NCBI GenBank assembly: GCA_017631385.1
Contig: JAGBTH010000010.1
Location: forward strand, 1-35,953
Source: Kiritimatiellia bacterium
GTDB taxonomy: Bacteria > Verrucomicrobiota > Kiritimatiellia > RFP12 > UBA1067
Direction: 5' to 3'
Length of the DNA: 35,953 nucleotides
In this document: one piece after another, positions 1 through 8,000 of the stretch
Layout of the letters: each line of letters starts with the position of its first letter
How positions within the stretch are numbered: position 1 is the first letter of the stretch
The notes under the pieces: model-generated
What the model was told of the DNA's origin: nothing
Database searches by the model: none
Seen by the model: only the letters and a program-made list of their open reading frames with translations
Translations under genes and position numbers: made by a program

Positions 1-174
1 GCGCAGCTACTTGTCTTGATTGAGAAGCACAAAACCGAACGACGAGATCGAGTGACAGCGTCCCAACCGCAGCACTACCTTCAAGAGCTCAAAGGTAAAA
101 AGTGCGCACCACAAGCCAAAGAGGTGCGCACCTCCAGGGTAAAAGGTGCGCACCTTTTATCTTCGAGCTCGTGA
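1..174 (+). CDS. C-terminal tail of an unidentified protein (cut by window edge)
   Basis: Frame 1 is open from the first base to a TGA at 172-174, giving about 57 residues that begin AQLLVLIEKHKTERRDRV and end in a run of serines. The first 30 or so residues look like genuine amphipathic, charged coding sequence. The rest runs straight through three copies of a GTGCGCAC palindrome, read as KCAP, EVRTS and KGAHL in three different frames, so that part is shaped by a DNA element rather than by protein selection. I do not recognise the family. A transposase or recombinase tail next to its own binding sites is a possibility, but that is a guess from the neighbouring repeats only. The true start lies outside the window. 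Confidence 0.4.
   Translation, partial: AQLLVLIEKHKTERRDRVTASQPQHYLQELKGKKCAPQAKEVRTSRVKGAHLLSSSS
94..159. repeat. Three GTGCGCAC palindromes at exact 22-bp spacing
   Basis: The 8-bp palindrome GTGCGCAC occurs at 102-109, 124-131 and 146-153, each 22 bp apart. Symmetry grows towards the right: the second copy is a 14-bp palindrome (121-134) and the third an exact 20-bp palindrome (140-159, centred on GTGCGCAC). The first and third also share the 5' flank GGTAAAA. Because 22 is not a multiple of three, the word is translated in three frames by the overlapping reading frame, so conservation must be at DNA level. The period equals about two helical turns, which would put bound proteins on one face. 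Confidence 0.85.
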
Positions 175-221
175 AGGCATCAAAAAATTCGATTTAGACC
201 ACGCAAAGCATTATAAAATTA

Positions 222-415
222 GGTGAAAAAACTCTCTATTGCTGGTGAAAGCATTTGAAATGACGTCATTTCACGATAAAGAGACGTCTTTTCAAAGAGA
301 AATGACGCCATTTCTTAGAGAAGAGACGTCATTTCAAGTGCTTTCATACGCACCATCCAACTACTTTCACCTGCACCAGACAATTCTTTCACCTATAACC
401 CCAAGAACTTTCACC
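222..415. repeat. GGTGAAAR/CTTTCACC words at 22-bp spacing, inverted about a central array
   Basis: GGTGAAAA at 222-229 and GGTGAAAG at 244-251 are 22 bp apart. The same word in inverse orientation, CTTTCACC, is found at 364-371, 386-393 and 408-415, again exactly 22 bp apart. A degenerate copy, CTTTCATA, lies at 341-348. Together they flank the TGACGTCA array at 257-335, so the whole block has left arms pointing inward and right arms pointing inward. Function unknown. This layout recalls ends of transposable elements or replication/partition sites, but no known consensus is matched. Confidence 0.8.
257..335. repeat. Four 16-bp palindromic units (TGACGTCA core) at exact 21-bp spacing
   Basis: Units begin at 257, 278, 299 and 320: GAAATGACGTCATTTC (perfect 16-bp palindrome), AAAGAGACGTCTTTTC, GAAATGACGCCATTTC and GAAGAGACGTCATTTC. 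Each is separated from the next by a 5-bp spacer of unrelated sequence. The GACGTC or GACGCC core falls at 262, 283, 304 and 325. A plus-strand reading frame over 239-502 translates the array into a seven-residue repeat (MTSFHDK-like), but that is the expected by-product of a 21-bp period and I do not regard it as a gene. Confidence 0.9.
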
Positions 416-616
416 TTATTCCACCAACCAAATCAATTCTTATATTTCGACTTGTCTATTTCAACAATCGCCTTATTAAATTTCTCTTTCACAAGACGGT
501 AGTTGTTACTTAACTAAAAACCAAGTCTGCATCTCACCGTCGCCGCGATGAGACCATGCGAAATATGGAATGAGTTTAGCTTCGCCAGAATTCGACCTCA
601 CTAAAAACGCCGGATA
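416..616. other. Gene-free AT-rich stretch
   Basis: No supported gene, RNA or promoter is seen here. One further CTTTCAC word occurs at 486-492, off the 22-bp phase of the preceding copies by half a period. Sequence from about 500 onward loses the repeat character. Confidence 0.5.
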
Positions 617-663
617 AATATTCCCAAGAATATTGCAACTCGTACGCTCAAATTGAGCGTACG
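617..663 (-). terminator. Two adjacent perfect hairpins downstream of the MBL-fold gene
   Basis: AATATTC (617-623) pairs with GAATATT (628-634) across a 4-nt loop. CGTACGCTCAA (641-651) pairs perfectly with TTGAGCGTACG (653-663) across a single base. The outer words ATTGC (632-636) and GCAAT (666-670) could extend the second stem. They sit 46 to 92 bp beyond the stop codon of the leftmost minus-strand gene, where an operon terminator is expected. No U-run follows on either strand, so intrinsic termination is not certain; a protein-binding or recombination site is an alternative. Confidence 0.45.
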
Positions 664-708
664 CGGCAATTAATGAGGATCCTTACCAAAATTAAAACTT
701 CTTTTATT

Positions 709-1572
709 CTAACAAATTCTATCGCCCCAAAAAGCGACTTTGACATTAGCATTCACGCTTTTAGCTTTTTTTAGAGCTCGCTTAATAAGGGGAGCGTCTA
801 ATCTCGATGAACTATGGGCTAATTCCCAGAGATGTCCAAAGACCACCTTTTTAGGTTGTATCTTTTTAATCGCAGTAGCTACTTTAATTCCGCACCCTGG
901 GAAAAACGTCCATACATCAGGTGAACCGTTACTTGTTTTTAACTTATCAGCTACACCACAGTCCCCTGTATGATAAAACTTCCAGTTGCCAACACGAATT
1001 TCAAAGGCGGTTGTGAAATCTAAAAGATATTTATTATGATCCACTAATGAGGTAGAAATCTCAACATCTTTTATGCGAAATGTTTTTTCGCCCATTACAA
1101 ACCCGCCGCCGATAGAATTTTCATTTCGCTTACTATGAGCCCCGTAATTATCAAGAAAATTCGATATTACCGTTTTACTGGCGGAATTAAGCTTTTTATA
1201 TAATTCAATATCACAATGATCGCTATGATTATGCGTTATTAGTGCAAAGTCGAGCTTATCGGCCAATTCAATGGCTCTACGATGAATTAAATCTATCGAA
1301 AATAAGGATTCCTTCGTTTTAATGAGATAACCCATATTATATACACTCCAAATGGCGGGTGTATCAACAATTACAGTTTTAGATACCTCATCTAGGACTC
1401 GCTCGAAAGCACGCTCAAGTTTTTCTAATGAAGCTAATGAGCGCGTATTGCCATCACGCATATACTCTCGATAAGTTTCAGCCGAAACTAGCTCAGTTTC
1501 TCGTTGCCACTGATCTATATTAGAGAACAACTTTTTAGTAGCTGAATCTAAAATTTCTTCTTTTTTATCCAT
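709..1572 (-). CDS. MBL-fold metallo-hydrolase, UlaG-like
   Basis: A 287-residue protein of the metallo-beta-lactamase fold. The zinc-binding signature HNHSDH is at residues 114-119, followed by further likely ligands H179, the HTGD segment at 201-204 and H247. The arrangement resembles the UlaG-like branch (L-ascorbate-6-phosphate lactonase relatives) that hydrolyse phosphodiesters, lactones or similar small substrates; the actual substrate cannot be read from the sequence. The first 65 residues are helical and precede the fold. No signal peptide, so probably cytoplasmic. The ATG is preceded by AAGAG and lies only 5 bp after the debranching-enzyme stop, so it is very likely the last gene of the infC-to-MBL operon. 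Identity of the fold is confident, the function is not. Confidence 0.85.
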   Translation of the reverse strand: MDKKEEILDSATKKLFSNIDQWQRETELVSAETYREYMRDGNTRSLASLEKLERAFERVLDEVSKTVIVDTPAIWSVYNMGYLIKTKESLFSIDLIHRRAIELADKLDFALITHNHSDHCDIELYKKLNSASKTVISNFLDNYGAHSKRNENSIGGGFVMGEKTFRIKDVEISTSLVDHNKYLLDFTTAFEIRVGNWKFYHTGDCGVADKLKTSNGSPDVWTFFPGCGIKVATAIKKIQPKKVVFGHLWELAHSSSRLDAPLIKRALKKAKSVNANVKVAFWGDRIC

Positions 1573-1577
1573 ATCTC

Positions 1578-4500
1578 TTATGAAAACTTAAGCCAAACGC
1601 GAAGTAACTCGCTTACGCTCCAAGCTTGAGCCGTGCAGCCCTTCTGAGCGTGAGGCGCATCGCCATCAGCGTTCTCACTCATGTGAGCTATACAGCCAGC
1701 ATTAATATTCTCTACCGCGCCAGCTAAGAGTTGCAAAGCCACTTCTGGAGATGTCGACTTAGTCATTACGAGCGCTTCGGCGAAGAGCGCGAATGGCCAA
1801 GCCCAAACCGTACCATTATGATACGCGGGCTTACGAGATGTATCTTCATCGCCTTCATACACGCCCTTATAAAGCGCGTTACCCGCTTCGAGCGAACGCA
1901 CTCCACCAGGAATTAAGAGCTCCTCAGTCTCGGCGAGAATCGAAACATCGTCGAGAATACCAAGAGTTATTAAAAAGAGCTCGTTAGGCCTTATAGTATC
2001 TTCTGGGCGAGATTGCGCCGCGCTTTCACCATTGGTAGCAGCGAGACAATCATAATACCCACCATAAGGACGCTTAAAATACTTCTTAACGCTATCTAGC
2101 GCTTTTTCGGCCATTTCGCCGCGATTTAGATACTTTAGCGCCGAAATCCAAAGCGCTTGAATCTCTATTGGATAACCCTGACGCGGAGTACACGCAGGAT
2201 AATTAGTATCCATCCATGTAAAGTGAGACGGCGAATAGACGAGAGAGCTCGCCTTATCAACGCGAATTCCGTTAGGAGTACCTTTAATGTAATTATCTAC
2301 AATACTCTCGCATGTCTTCTTTAACGCGGCAATATCGAACTTCCTTACGCCAAGCGCATCAAGCTCTTGGACGCAGCGAATAAACCAAAGCTGAGCGTCA
2401 GTTGTATCGCGATTACCAGCGGTCGTTCCGTAGATAATATTAGGTAAGGTACCATTTTCTTCAAACGCGGCGAAAGCCTTTAAAATCGCGATTGAATCAT
2501 CTATCTTACCCGCAGCTATCATGCCGCGCATAAAAATAAACGTATCGCGACCCCAATCCAAGAACCACGGATAACCCGCGATTACCGTTTTAAGATCGTC
2601 GCGCTTTACGATAAAGAGGTCTAAGGACTTTTTAAGCGTTTCGGAAATACTTAATGAGCGCGGCGCATTATTATCACTATCAGGGAAAACAAGCTTTTCA
2701 TCGCCGCGTCGCGTCGCTCCAACGCCAATAGTCTCGCCTATTATCGTGACACTCTCACCGACCTTAAAGTCGGCGGATATCCAACCAGGGCTAAATAAAT
2801 CGCCAGATGGCTCTTGACCGCGGCGCGCTTCTTCAATGTGAGAGACGTTATAAACCCACTCAGGCTCGTGATGATATTCGCCATTATCGACGCTCATCAC
2901 AAAATCACCATCGTAAGGATGGAACGCAAAACCTCGCGGAGATGGCGAAACGCTACGCGGGAAAAGCTCTTCGAGCCCCGCATAAGCCTTAGTTGTAGAA
3001 TGGAAGCTGCGCCATTCGATATCAGGTCTAAATACAACGCGAACCTGATCGCCAACATCATTCTCGCCAGCGTCTGAGCGCGTCACTTTTAACCGCGCTG
3101 CATTATAACCCTTCGCGAGCGAGAGCTCAAAAACAAACGCCGTCGTCTTACCCATACCGCAAGGCATATTAAACTCCCACCTCGCTGTTTCGCCGCGAGG
3201 ATCGGCTACAAACTTCGCAGTCGAGCGAGCATCAAACTCGCGCGTATACCCTTCGCGCTGAAGCCAGCAACGCATACGCGTCCATACATTGAGACGGTCT
3301 GACGGGCAATTGGCATTTGGATTCGCCGCTAAAATCGCATCGTATTGGCTAGCTATCGTTCCCCAAGCTAAACGCATTTGAGACGCCGCTCCAGAACCAT
3401 TCGAGAGAATCGTTCTAAAATCCCCATTCTTACGAACTTCTTCGCGATTAAGCGAAATTAAAGCGCGGGCTACTTCACTAGATGGAGGGATAAGTACTTT
3501 CGATATTGTTCTCGTAGCCTTATTAGGCGTATAAACGACCATTCTTAAGTTAAGCGCGCGGCATTTAGTTCCATCGCCCTCGTATATGGGAGACTTAAAC
3601 TCTGAAAAATGCTCACCGTTAGCATAACTCGAAGCAGCGGCAGATAATGTGCGACCTCGTATAGGGTCTACTAAATGAAATCTAAAATGAAATGGAGCTG
3701 AAACTCTTACTATCTCACCCGAAGGAACGACTACCTCTCGCTTTACATCGCGCGGGAACTGCCAATGGAATTTAAAGACGTCAGGCTTTAGCTCTTTAGC
3801 GGCAACTTCAGCATTTACCTTAGGCGAGGCTGGTCCAATAAGGCACATAACCTCACCCGGCCCAAGCTCTATAGAACCTAATGCCGAGAGCTTTTTACCG
3901 GTAATGAGATCTAAAACTTCTTTAGATGAGAACTTATTTTTATCCCATTCAATTCTAGTAGCGTTATTGCAATCTAGGTTAGCGACAATAAGGAGTTTAC
4001 GCGCATTGGAGAGATTTTTATCAGCTGATTTTCTAACGACAGCTAACGTATTACCCGCGCCTTGAGTTATAAGCTCGAGATTACAGGGCCCCGCGAAAGT
4101 TGGATCGGTATCAAGAATTAAATTAAGCTTCGAGATAAGATCAACCATATTAGAGCTCGCACCCCAATTAAGATCGTTCTTACCATGAACATCTATTTTC
4201 TCTTTAGCGAACCACTCTACGCCGTTAGCTATCCCCCAAGCGCCTTGCCAACTTAAGAGAGCTGCGAGCTGAACGCGCAACTTCGCATAAATCTCGCCAC
4301 CTTTCGCGAGGCGGTCATTATCGTGAGTTTCAGCGAAGTGAACTAATGCACCATACTTCTCACTACGCTCAATAGCCCCCGGCAAATACCATTCAAAATG
4401 ATCTCGATCATAAGTCTGGAATATTTCAGAATACGCCCAATCGAGATTGGTTTCGGCTAAAAGCCTATCAGTAACTTTAAGCTCACCGCCCAATCCCTCA

Positions 4501-5462
4501 AGCATAAAGATAGTATCAGGATACTCTTCTCGAACGCGGCAAACGATATATTCCCAAGTCTCAGCAGGAATCATATACCCAGCATCACACCTAAAGCCAT
4601 CTACACCATTACGACACCAAAATAGAAACACATCTGCCATATAGGCTCTAAGCTCAGCATTGGAATAATCAAGCTCAACTAAATCAGCCCACTTAACCCC
4701 CCATGCGCCAGGCGAGATGAACCTACCGTCAGTTTCGCGGTTAAACCATTCAGGATGATGAGTCTGCAATGTTGAAGCCCAACCTGTATGATTAGCAGGC
4801 AAATCCACAAAAAAGAGACCCTTACGAGAATGAACCGCATCAATGAGTTCGCGGAACTGGTCTAAGGGAGTAGCGTATTCATCAAATTCAGCCATCGCTG
4901 GATCTACAGAATAAAAATCAAGCGAAGCGAAAGGACAGCCATATTCGCCCATTACCGCGTATGTTGTCGGAACGGGGAATGGCGGCAAAGTCTGAATAAG
5001 ACGAAAGCCCATCTTATCCATAATAACAGGGAGCTTACGTACTACTTCACGAAATGAACCAAACTGACGCGGAAAAACCGTATATATCGAGTTGCTCTTT
5101 CGAATAGTTTCGCTCTCAACTTTTATATGAGTATTACGCCCTTCGGGCCATTCGGGAACATTAGAGCCTTCTGGGAAAAAGCACGCCTTACCAGAAAATA
5201 TACCAACCTCATCTAGAGAAATTTCAGCCGAAAAAACACCTGGCTTTACTTCTGAAAGCGGAATATCAGTCCACGCTTTCGCCATCGGAGTTTCGCCGCG
5301 CTCAGTCTCGGCGATTATCTCGCGCCTACGAATACTGGCATTACCAATATTAGTTCTGAACGCCGCACGACCTTTACGAGGTCTATCTAACTCTAGAGTA
5401 ACCGTAAGCTTATCGCCGCGCCACTTTAAAATAAAGTCATCTGGATTCGGTATCTGTCTCAT
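1578..5462 (-). CDS. Bifunctional glycogen debranching enzyme (GH13 plus GH133 domains)
   Basis: A 1294-residue protein with two catalytic modules. The N-terminal half is an alpha-amylase-like (GH13) barrel: the nucleophile segment DGFRCDAG puts the aspartate near residue 293, the acid/base glutamate is in FMLEG near 322, and the third carboxylate is in THDND near 381. The C-terminal 370 or so residues match the amylo-alpha-1,6-glucosidase (GH133) domain, with WFLDWGRDTF, ENGTLPNIIYG, DTTDAQLW and YHNGTVWAWP segments. This is the architecture of eukaryotic-type debranching enzymes, which move a short glucan (4-alpha-glucanotransferase) and then hydrolyse the alpha-1,6 stub. I chose the ATG at 5462 because it overlaps the murG stop as ATGA; a TTG four codons upstream is less likely. 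It fits with glgA about 5 kb away in glycogen turnover. Confidence 0.9.
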   Translation of the reverse strand: MRQIPNPDDFILKWRGDKLTVTLELDRPRKGRAAFRTNIGNASIRRREIIAETERGETPMAKAWTDIPLSEVKPGVFSAEISLDEVGIFSGKACFFPEGSNVPEWPEGRNTHIKVESETIRKSNSIYTVFPRQFGSFREVVRKLPVIMDKMGFRLIQTLPPFPVPTTYAVMGEYGCPFASLDFYSVDPAMAEFDEYATPLDQFRELIDAVHSRKGLFFVDLPANHTGWASTLQTHHPEWFNRETDGRFISPGAWGVKWADLVELDYSNAELRAYMADVFLFWCRNGVDGFRCDAGYMIPAETWEYIVCRVREEYPDTIFMLEGLGGELKVTDRLLAETNLDWAYSEIFQTYDRDHFEWYLPGAIERSEKYGALVHFAETHDNDRLAKGGEIYAKLRVQLAALLSWQGAWGIANGVEWFAKEKIDVHGKNDLNWGASSNMVDLISKLNLILDTDPTFAGPCNLELITQGAGNTLAVVRKSADKNLSNARKLLIVANLDCNNATRIEWDKNKFSSKEVLDLITGKKLSALGSIELGPGEVMCLIGPASPKVNAEVAAKELKPDVFKFHWQFPRDVKREVVVPSGEIVRVSAPFHFRFHLVDPIRGRTLSAAASSYANGEHFSEFKSPIYEGDGTKCRALNLRMVVYTPNKATRTISKVLIPPSSEVARALISLNREEVRKNGDFRTILSNGSGAASQMRLAWGTIASQYDAILAANPNANCPSDRLNVWTRMRCWLQREGYTREFDARSTAKFVADPRGETARWEFNMPCGMGKTTAFVFELSLAKGYNAARLKVTRSDAGENDVGDQVRVVFRPDIEWRSFHSTTKAYAGLEELFPRSVSPSPRGFAFHPYDGDFVMSVDNGEYHHEPEWVYNVSHIEEARRGQEPSGDLFSPGWISADFKVGESVTIIGETIGVGATRRGDEKLVFPDSDNNAPRSLSISETLKKSLDLFIVKRDDLKTVIAGYPWFLDWGRDTFIFMRGMIAAGKIDDSIAILKAFAAFEENGTLPNIIYGTTAGNRDTTDAQLWFIRCVQELDALGVRKFDIAALKKTCESIVDNYIKGTPNGIRVDKASSLVYSPSHFTWMDTNYPACTPRQGYPIEIQALWISALKYLNRGEMAEKALDSVKKYFKRPYGGYYDCLAATNGESAAQSRPEDTIRPNELFLITLGILDDVSILAETEELLIPGGVRSLEAGNALYKGVYEGDEDTSRKPAYHNGTVWAWPFALFAEALVMTKSTSPEVALQLLAGAVENINAGCIAHMSENADGDAPHAQKGCTAQAWSVSELLRVWLKFS

Positions 5463-6556
5463 AACGCCATACAAGAAGAAATTTTAGATTGCGCTTGACG
5501 CTCAACTAAATCTGCTACGCGATTAGCTGCATCAGAAATAGCCATTGATCGCATCTTAGCAGACATAGTCTGAAGCTTATCGGCAGCATCGTATTTAGAC
5601 AATATATATCGGCTCAAACTCTCTGCGGTAAGCTTAGACTGAATAGCTTCATCAGCAGCGCCTTTCTTAACAAAGGCCTCTGCATTAAAATGCTGGTGAT
5701 TACGCATAGCTGAAGGTAATGGTATAAAGAGCGTCGGCTTACCACATTCAGCTAACTCAAAACAAGTTGAAGCGCCAGCTCTCGCTATAACGAGGTCGGC
5801 AGAAGCAAACGCATCAGCCATGCAATCTTCAAACGCCTTAACTCTTGACGGTATTGATTCTAGCATATATGCCGCTATTACACGCCCTTCATCTTTAGCA
5901 CCGGTCTGATGGATAACATATAATGGCTTTTTAATATCACCGCGCGATTCGAGAGCCTTTTTTAACAAAACTATCGCCTCTGTACTTATCTCATTGACTG
6001 CATGAGCGCCTTGACTGCCGCCGGTAATAAAAACAACGAACGACCCAGCAGGAATAAAATCAAATCTTTTACCGCTAGATATTCCAGAACGAATAGGTAG
6101 ACCAGTATGCACAGTTTTTACAGAAGGCAAAAACTTTTTAGTATCCTCAAAGCTTATCGCGACAGCCTTAGCATAACGTGAAAGAAATTCAACAGCTCTA
6201 CCTGGAACAGTGTTAGCTTCATGAAGAACTACAGGAACTTTAGCTGCATGTGCCGCGAGAACTGGCGCGAGAGAAGAATAACTGCCCATAGCCAATAAAG
6301 CGTCTGGTTTTGTGCGTTTCATTTCTCGTCTACAACGAATAATCGCTCGCAAATTCGCAAAAGCATTGCCTAAAGACATCTGGCGAGCGCCCGTTGAAAA
6401 AAGCGACCCCTTCCAATTTCTCATAACACTCGACTCGACATCGCGCCCAGAATCCCAAATTGTTACCTCGTGACCACGCTTCAAAAGCTCTTCAGCCACC
6501 GCCAATCCTGGGAATGCGTGCCCACCAGTACCACCACAAGCTACTACTACTTTCAT
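5459..6556 (-). CDS. murG: MurG, lipid II-forming GlcNAc transferase
   Basis: MurG adds GlcNAc to undecaprenyl-pyrophosphoryl-MurNAc-pentapeptide at the inner face of the cytoplasmic membrane, producing lipid II for peptidoglycan. The 365-residue protein has the N-terminal glycine-rich loop GGTGGH (residues 8-13), the HEAN segment, the linker-region loop GGSQGAHAVN, and the diagnostic C-terminal signature RAGASTCFELAECGKP followed by HQHFNAE that binds UDP-GlcNAc. The start ATG at 6556 overlaps the upstream stop as TAATG and has AAAGGGA upstream; a TTG two codons earlier is not needed. It is unusual in not lying in a division/cell-wall gene cluster here: it sits between an Asn-rich repeat protein and a glycogen enzyme. 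Confidence 0.95.
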   Translation of the reverse strand: MKVVVACGGTGGHAFPGLAVAEELLKRGHEVTIWDSGRDVESSVMRNWKGSLFSTGARQMSLGNAFANLRAIIRCRREMKRTKPDALLAMGSYSSLAPVLAAHAAKVPVVLHEANTVPGRAVEFLSRYAKAVAISFEDTKKFLPSVKTVHTGLPIRSGISSGKRFDFIPAGSFVVFITGGSQGAHAVNEISTEAIVLLKKALESRGDIKKPLYVIHQTGAKDEGRVIAAYMLESIPSRVKAFEDCMADAFASADLVIARAGASTCFELAECGKPTLFIPLPSAMRNHQHFNAEAFVKKGAADEAIQSKLTAESLSRYILSKYDAADKLQTMSAKMRSMAISDAANRVADLVERQAQSKISSCMAL

Positions 6557-7974
6557 TACCAATCCCTTTCATTAGCTGGAAGCCTCATGCTACGCATACG
6601 AGCCTTTTTCTCAGCTTCATGTTCATCACTACGTTCTTGAGCTCTTTTTAAAATAGCCTCAATCTCTTTCTGCTCTTGACTATCTTTTGATTCAGATGAC
6701 TTTTTATCTTCTTTTTCTTCTTTCTCAGCATTATCTTGAGATTCATTATTCTCGTTTTCAGATTGATTATTATCTTGAGAATTTTGATCTTTATTCTGAT
6801 CGTTGTTCTTATTATTGTTTTTATCGTTTTGCTGCTGATTCTGATTGTTATTGTTCTGATTCTTCGAATTATTATCCTTAGGCAAAAGGCTAGATATCTC
6901 TTTAGCCATATCTAAGGCGTTTTGCTGAGTAGCCAATACGGGATTTTCGACACATTCAATCTGAGATTTCTCAAGTCGCGTAGCTAAATCTGCAATTTTA
7001 GCTTGCATCTCAGCAGTAAAAGGAGGTTTATTAGTATTAGCGGCACATTCCCTCTCATAATTTTTAGCCCAACCGGGGAATCTGGCTCTAAAAGCTCTTG
7101 TATAATCGAGTGCTTCTTTTTGCCAAGATCTATCGCATTCAGTCGCTACATTCATACATGCGTTCGACTGATTTAAAATAACCGTTTCCATAGCCTCTGG
7201 GGGTTGAACGGCGCCCTTATAAAATTCTGTAAATCCACCTTCCGCAGCAGCAAAACCATAAACTGAAGCCATATCAACATCTGAAATCTGATTTGCAGCC
7301 TCTAGCGTTTTAGCCTGCAAATCATCTACAGCCTTAGTAATCTGAGCTAATTCATTTTCGTTAGTAACAGCTCGAACAATAGCTTCTTTAAGTATAATCC
7401 AATTATCTGCTAATTTTTCGCCGCGAGAACCTAAGTCATCAGCTAATGCGACAACCTTATCGGCATCGTTAGTATACGCGAGTTTAATCTCTTCTAACCC
7501 AGCAATTATCTTACGAGACTCTACTACAGACTCTTTTAAAAGTTGAACAGGATCTTTATTTTCAGCTGAAGCTAAAAGTTTTTTAATTCGCTCTTCTTCA
7601 CGTAACCTAGGAATCTCAGCGATAGCGAGCGAAAAATTATCATTTAGCCTTTTATCTGTAGGATTAGCCCTAAGAGCTATCTGAGAGGCTATAGCAGCTT
7701 CTTCTAAAGATTTTAGTTGATTGGTAGCCCCTAGTTTTAAAGCTGCATCATACTCAAGCTTCGCGACTACCTCTGCAGCTCGCGCACCATGCGTACGAGA
7801 AAGCATAAGCGGACGAAGCGTAGATAAGGCGTTACTTACATCGCCAGATCTATAATAATCAACACCCTCATTCCAAATTTCAGAATCGGTTTTCGGTTCA
7901 AATTCATTATTCTTAGATGCAAACGACGAAAGAAATCCTATCGAAAAAAATAATGATAAAAAAAACTTAAACAT
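6556..7974 (-). CDS. Exported TPR-like protein with a long Asn/Gln-rich acidic tract
   Basis: About 472 residues. A signal peptide (MFKFFLSLFFSIGFLSSFAS) is followed by alpha-helical, TPR-like sequence (WNEGVDYYRSGDVSNALSTL and later pairs) to about residue 365. Then comes a tract of roughly 70 residues almost wholly N, Q, D, K, E and S, and a charged C-terminal helix ending PANERDW. This order (TPR, Asn/Gln-rich low complexity, short conserved tail) is reminiscent of BatC-type proteins of aerotolerance operons, but no other Bat gene is nearby, so I do not assign it. The codon before the ATG is GTG and could also serve as start. The stop overlaps the murG start by one base, so the two are translationally linked and the protein may work in the envelope. 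Confidence 0.75.
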   Translation of the reverse strand: MFKFFLSLFFSIGFLSSFASKNNEFEPKTDSEIWNEGVDYYRSGDVSNALSTLRPLMLSRTHGARAAEVVAKLEYDAALKLGATNQLKSLEEAAIASQIALRANPTDKRLNDNFSLAIAEIPRLREEERIKKLLASAENKDPVQLLKESVVESRKIIAGLEEIKLAYTNDADKVVALADDLGSRGEKLADNWIILKEAIVRAVTNENELAQITKAVDDLQAKTLEAANQISDVDMASVYGFAAAEGGFTEFYKGAVQPPEAMETVILNQSNACMNVATECDRSWQKEALDYTRAFRARFPGWAKNYERECAANTNKPPFTAEMQAKIADLATRLEKSQIECVENPVLATQQNALDMAKEISSLLPKDNNSKNQNNNNQNQQQNDKNNNKNNDQNKDQNSQDNNQSENENNESQDNAEKEEKEDKKSSESKDSQEQKEIEAILKRAQERSDEHEAEKKARMRSMRLPANERDW

Positions 7975-8000
7975 CACTTCAAAACCATAATACGATAGGC

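Noticed and set aside
94-415. CRISPR array
   Set aside because: Repeats are only 8-16 bp, palindromic, with 5-14 bp between units; spacers of CRISPR length are absent and no cas gene is near.
239-502. 87-residue plus-strand reading frame with a seven-residue MTSFHDK-like repeat
   Set aside because: The heptad repeat is the direct translation of the 21-bp DNA array; neighbouring words with a 22-bp period break frame. There is no ribosome-binding site and composition after the array is not protein-like.
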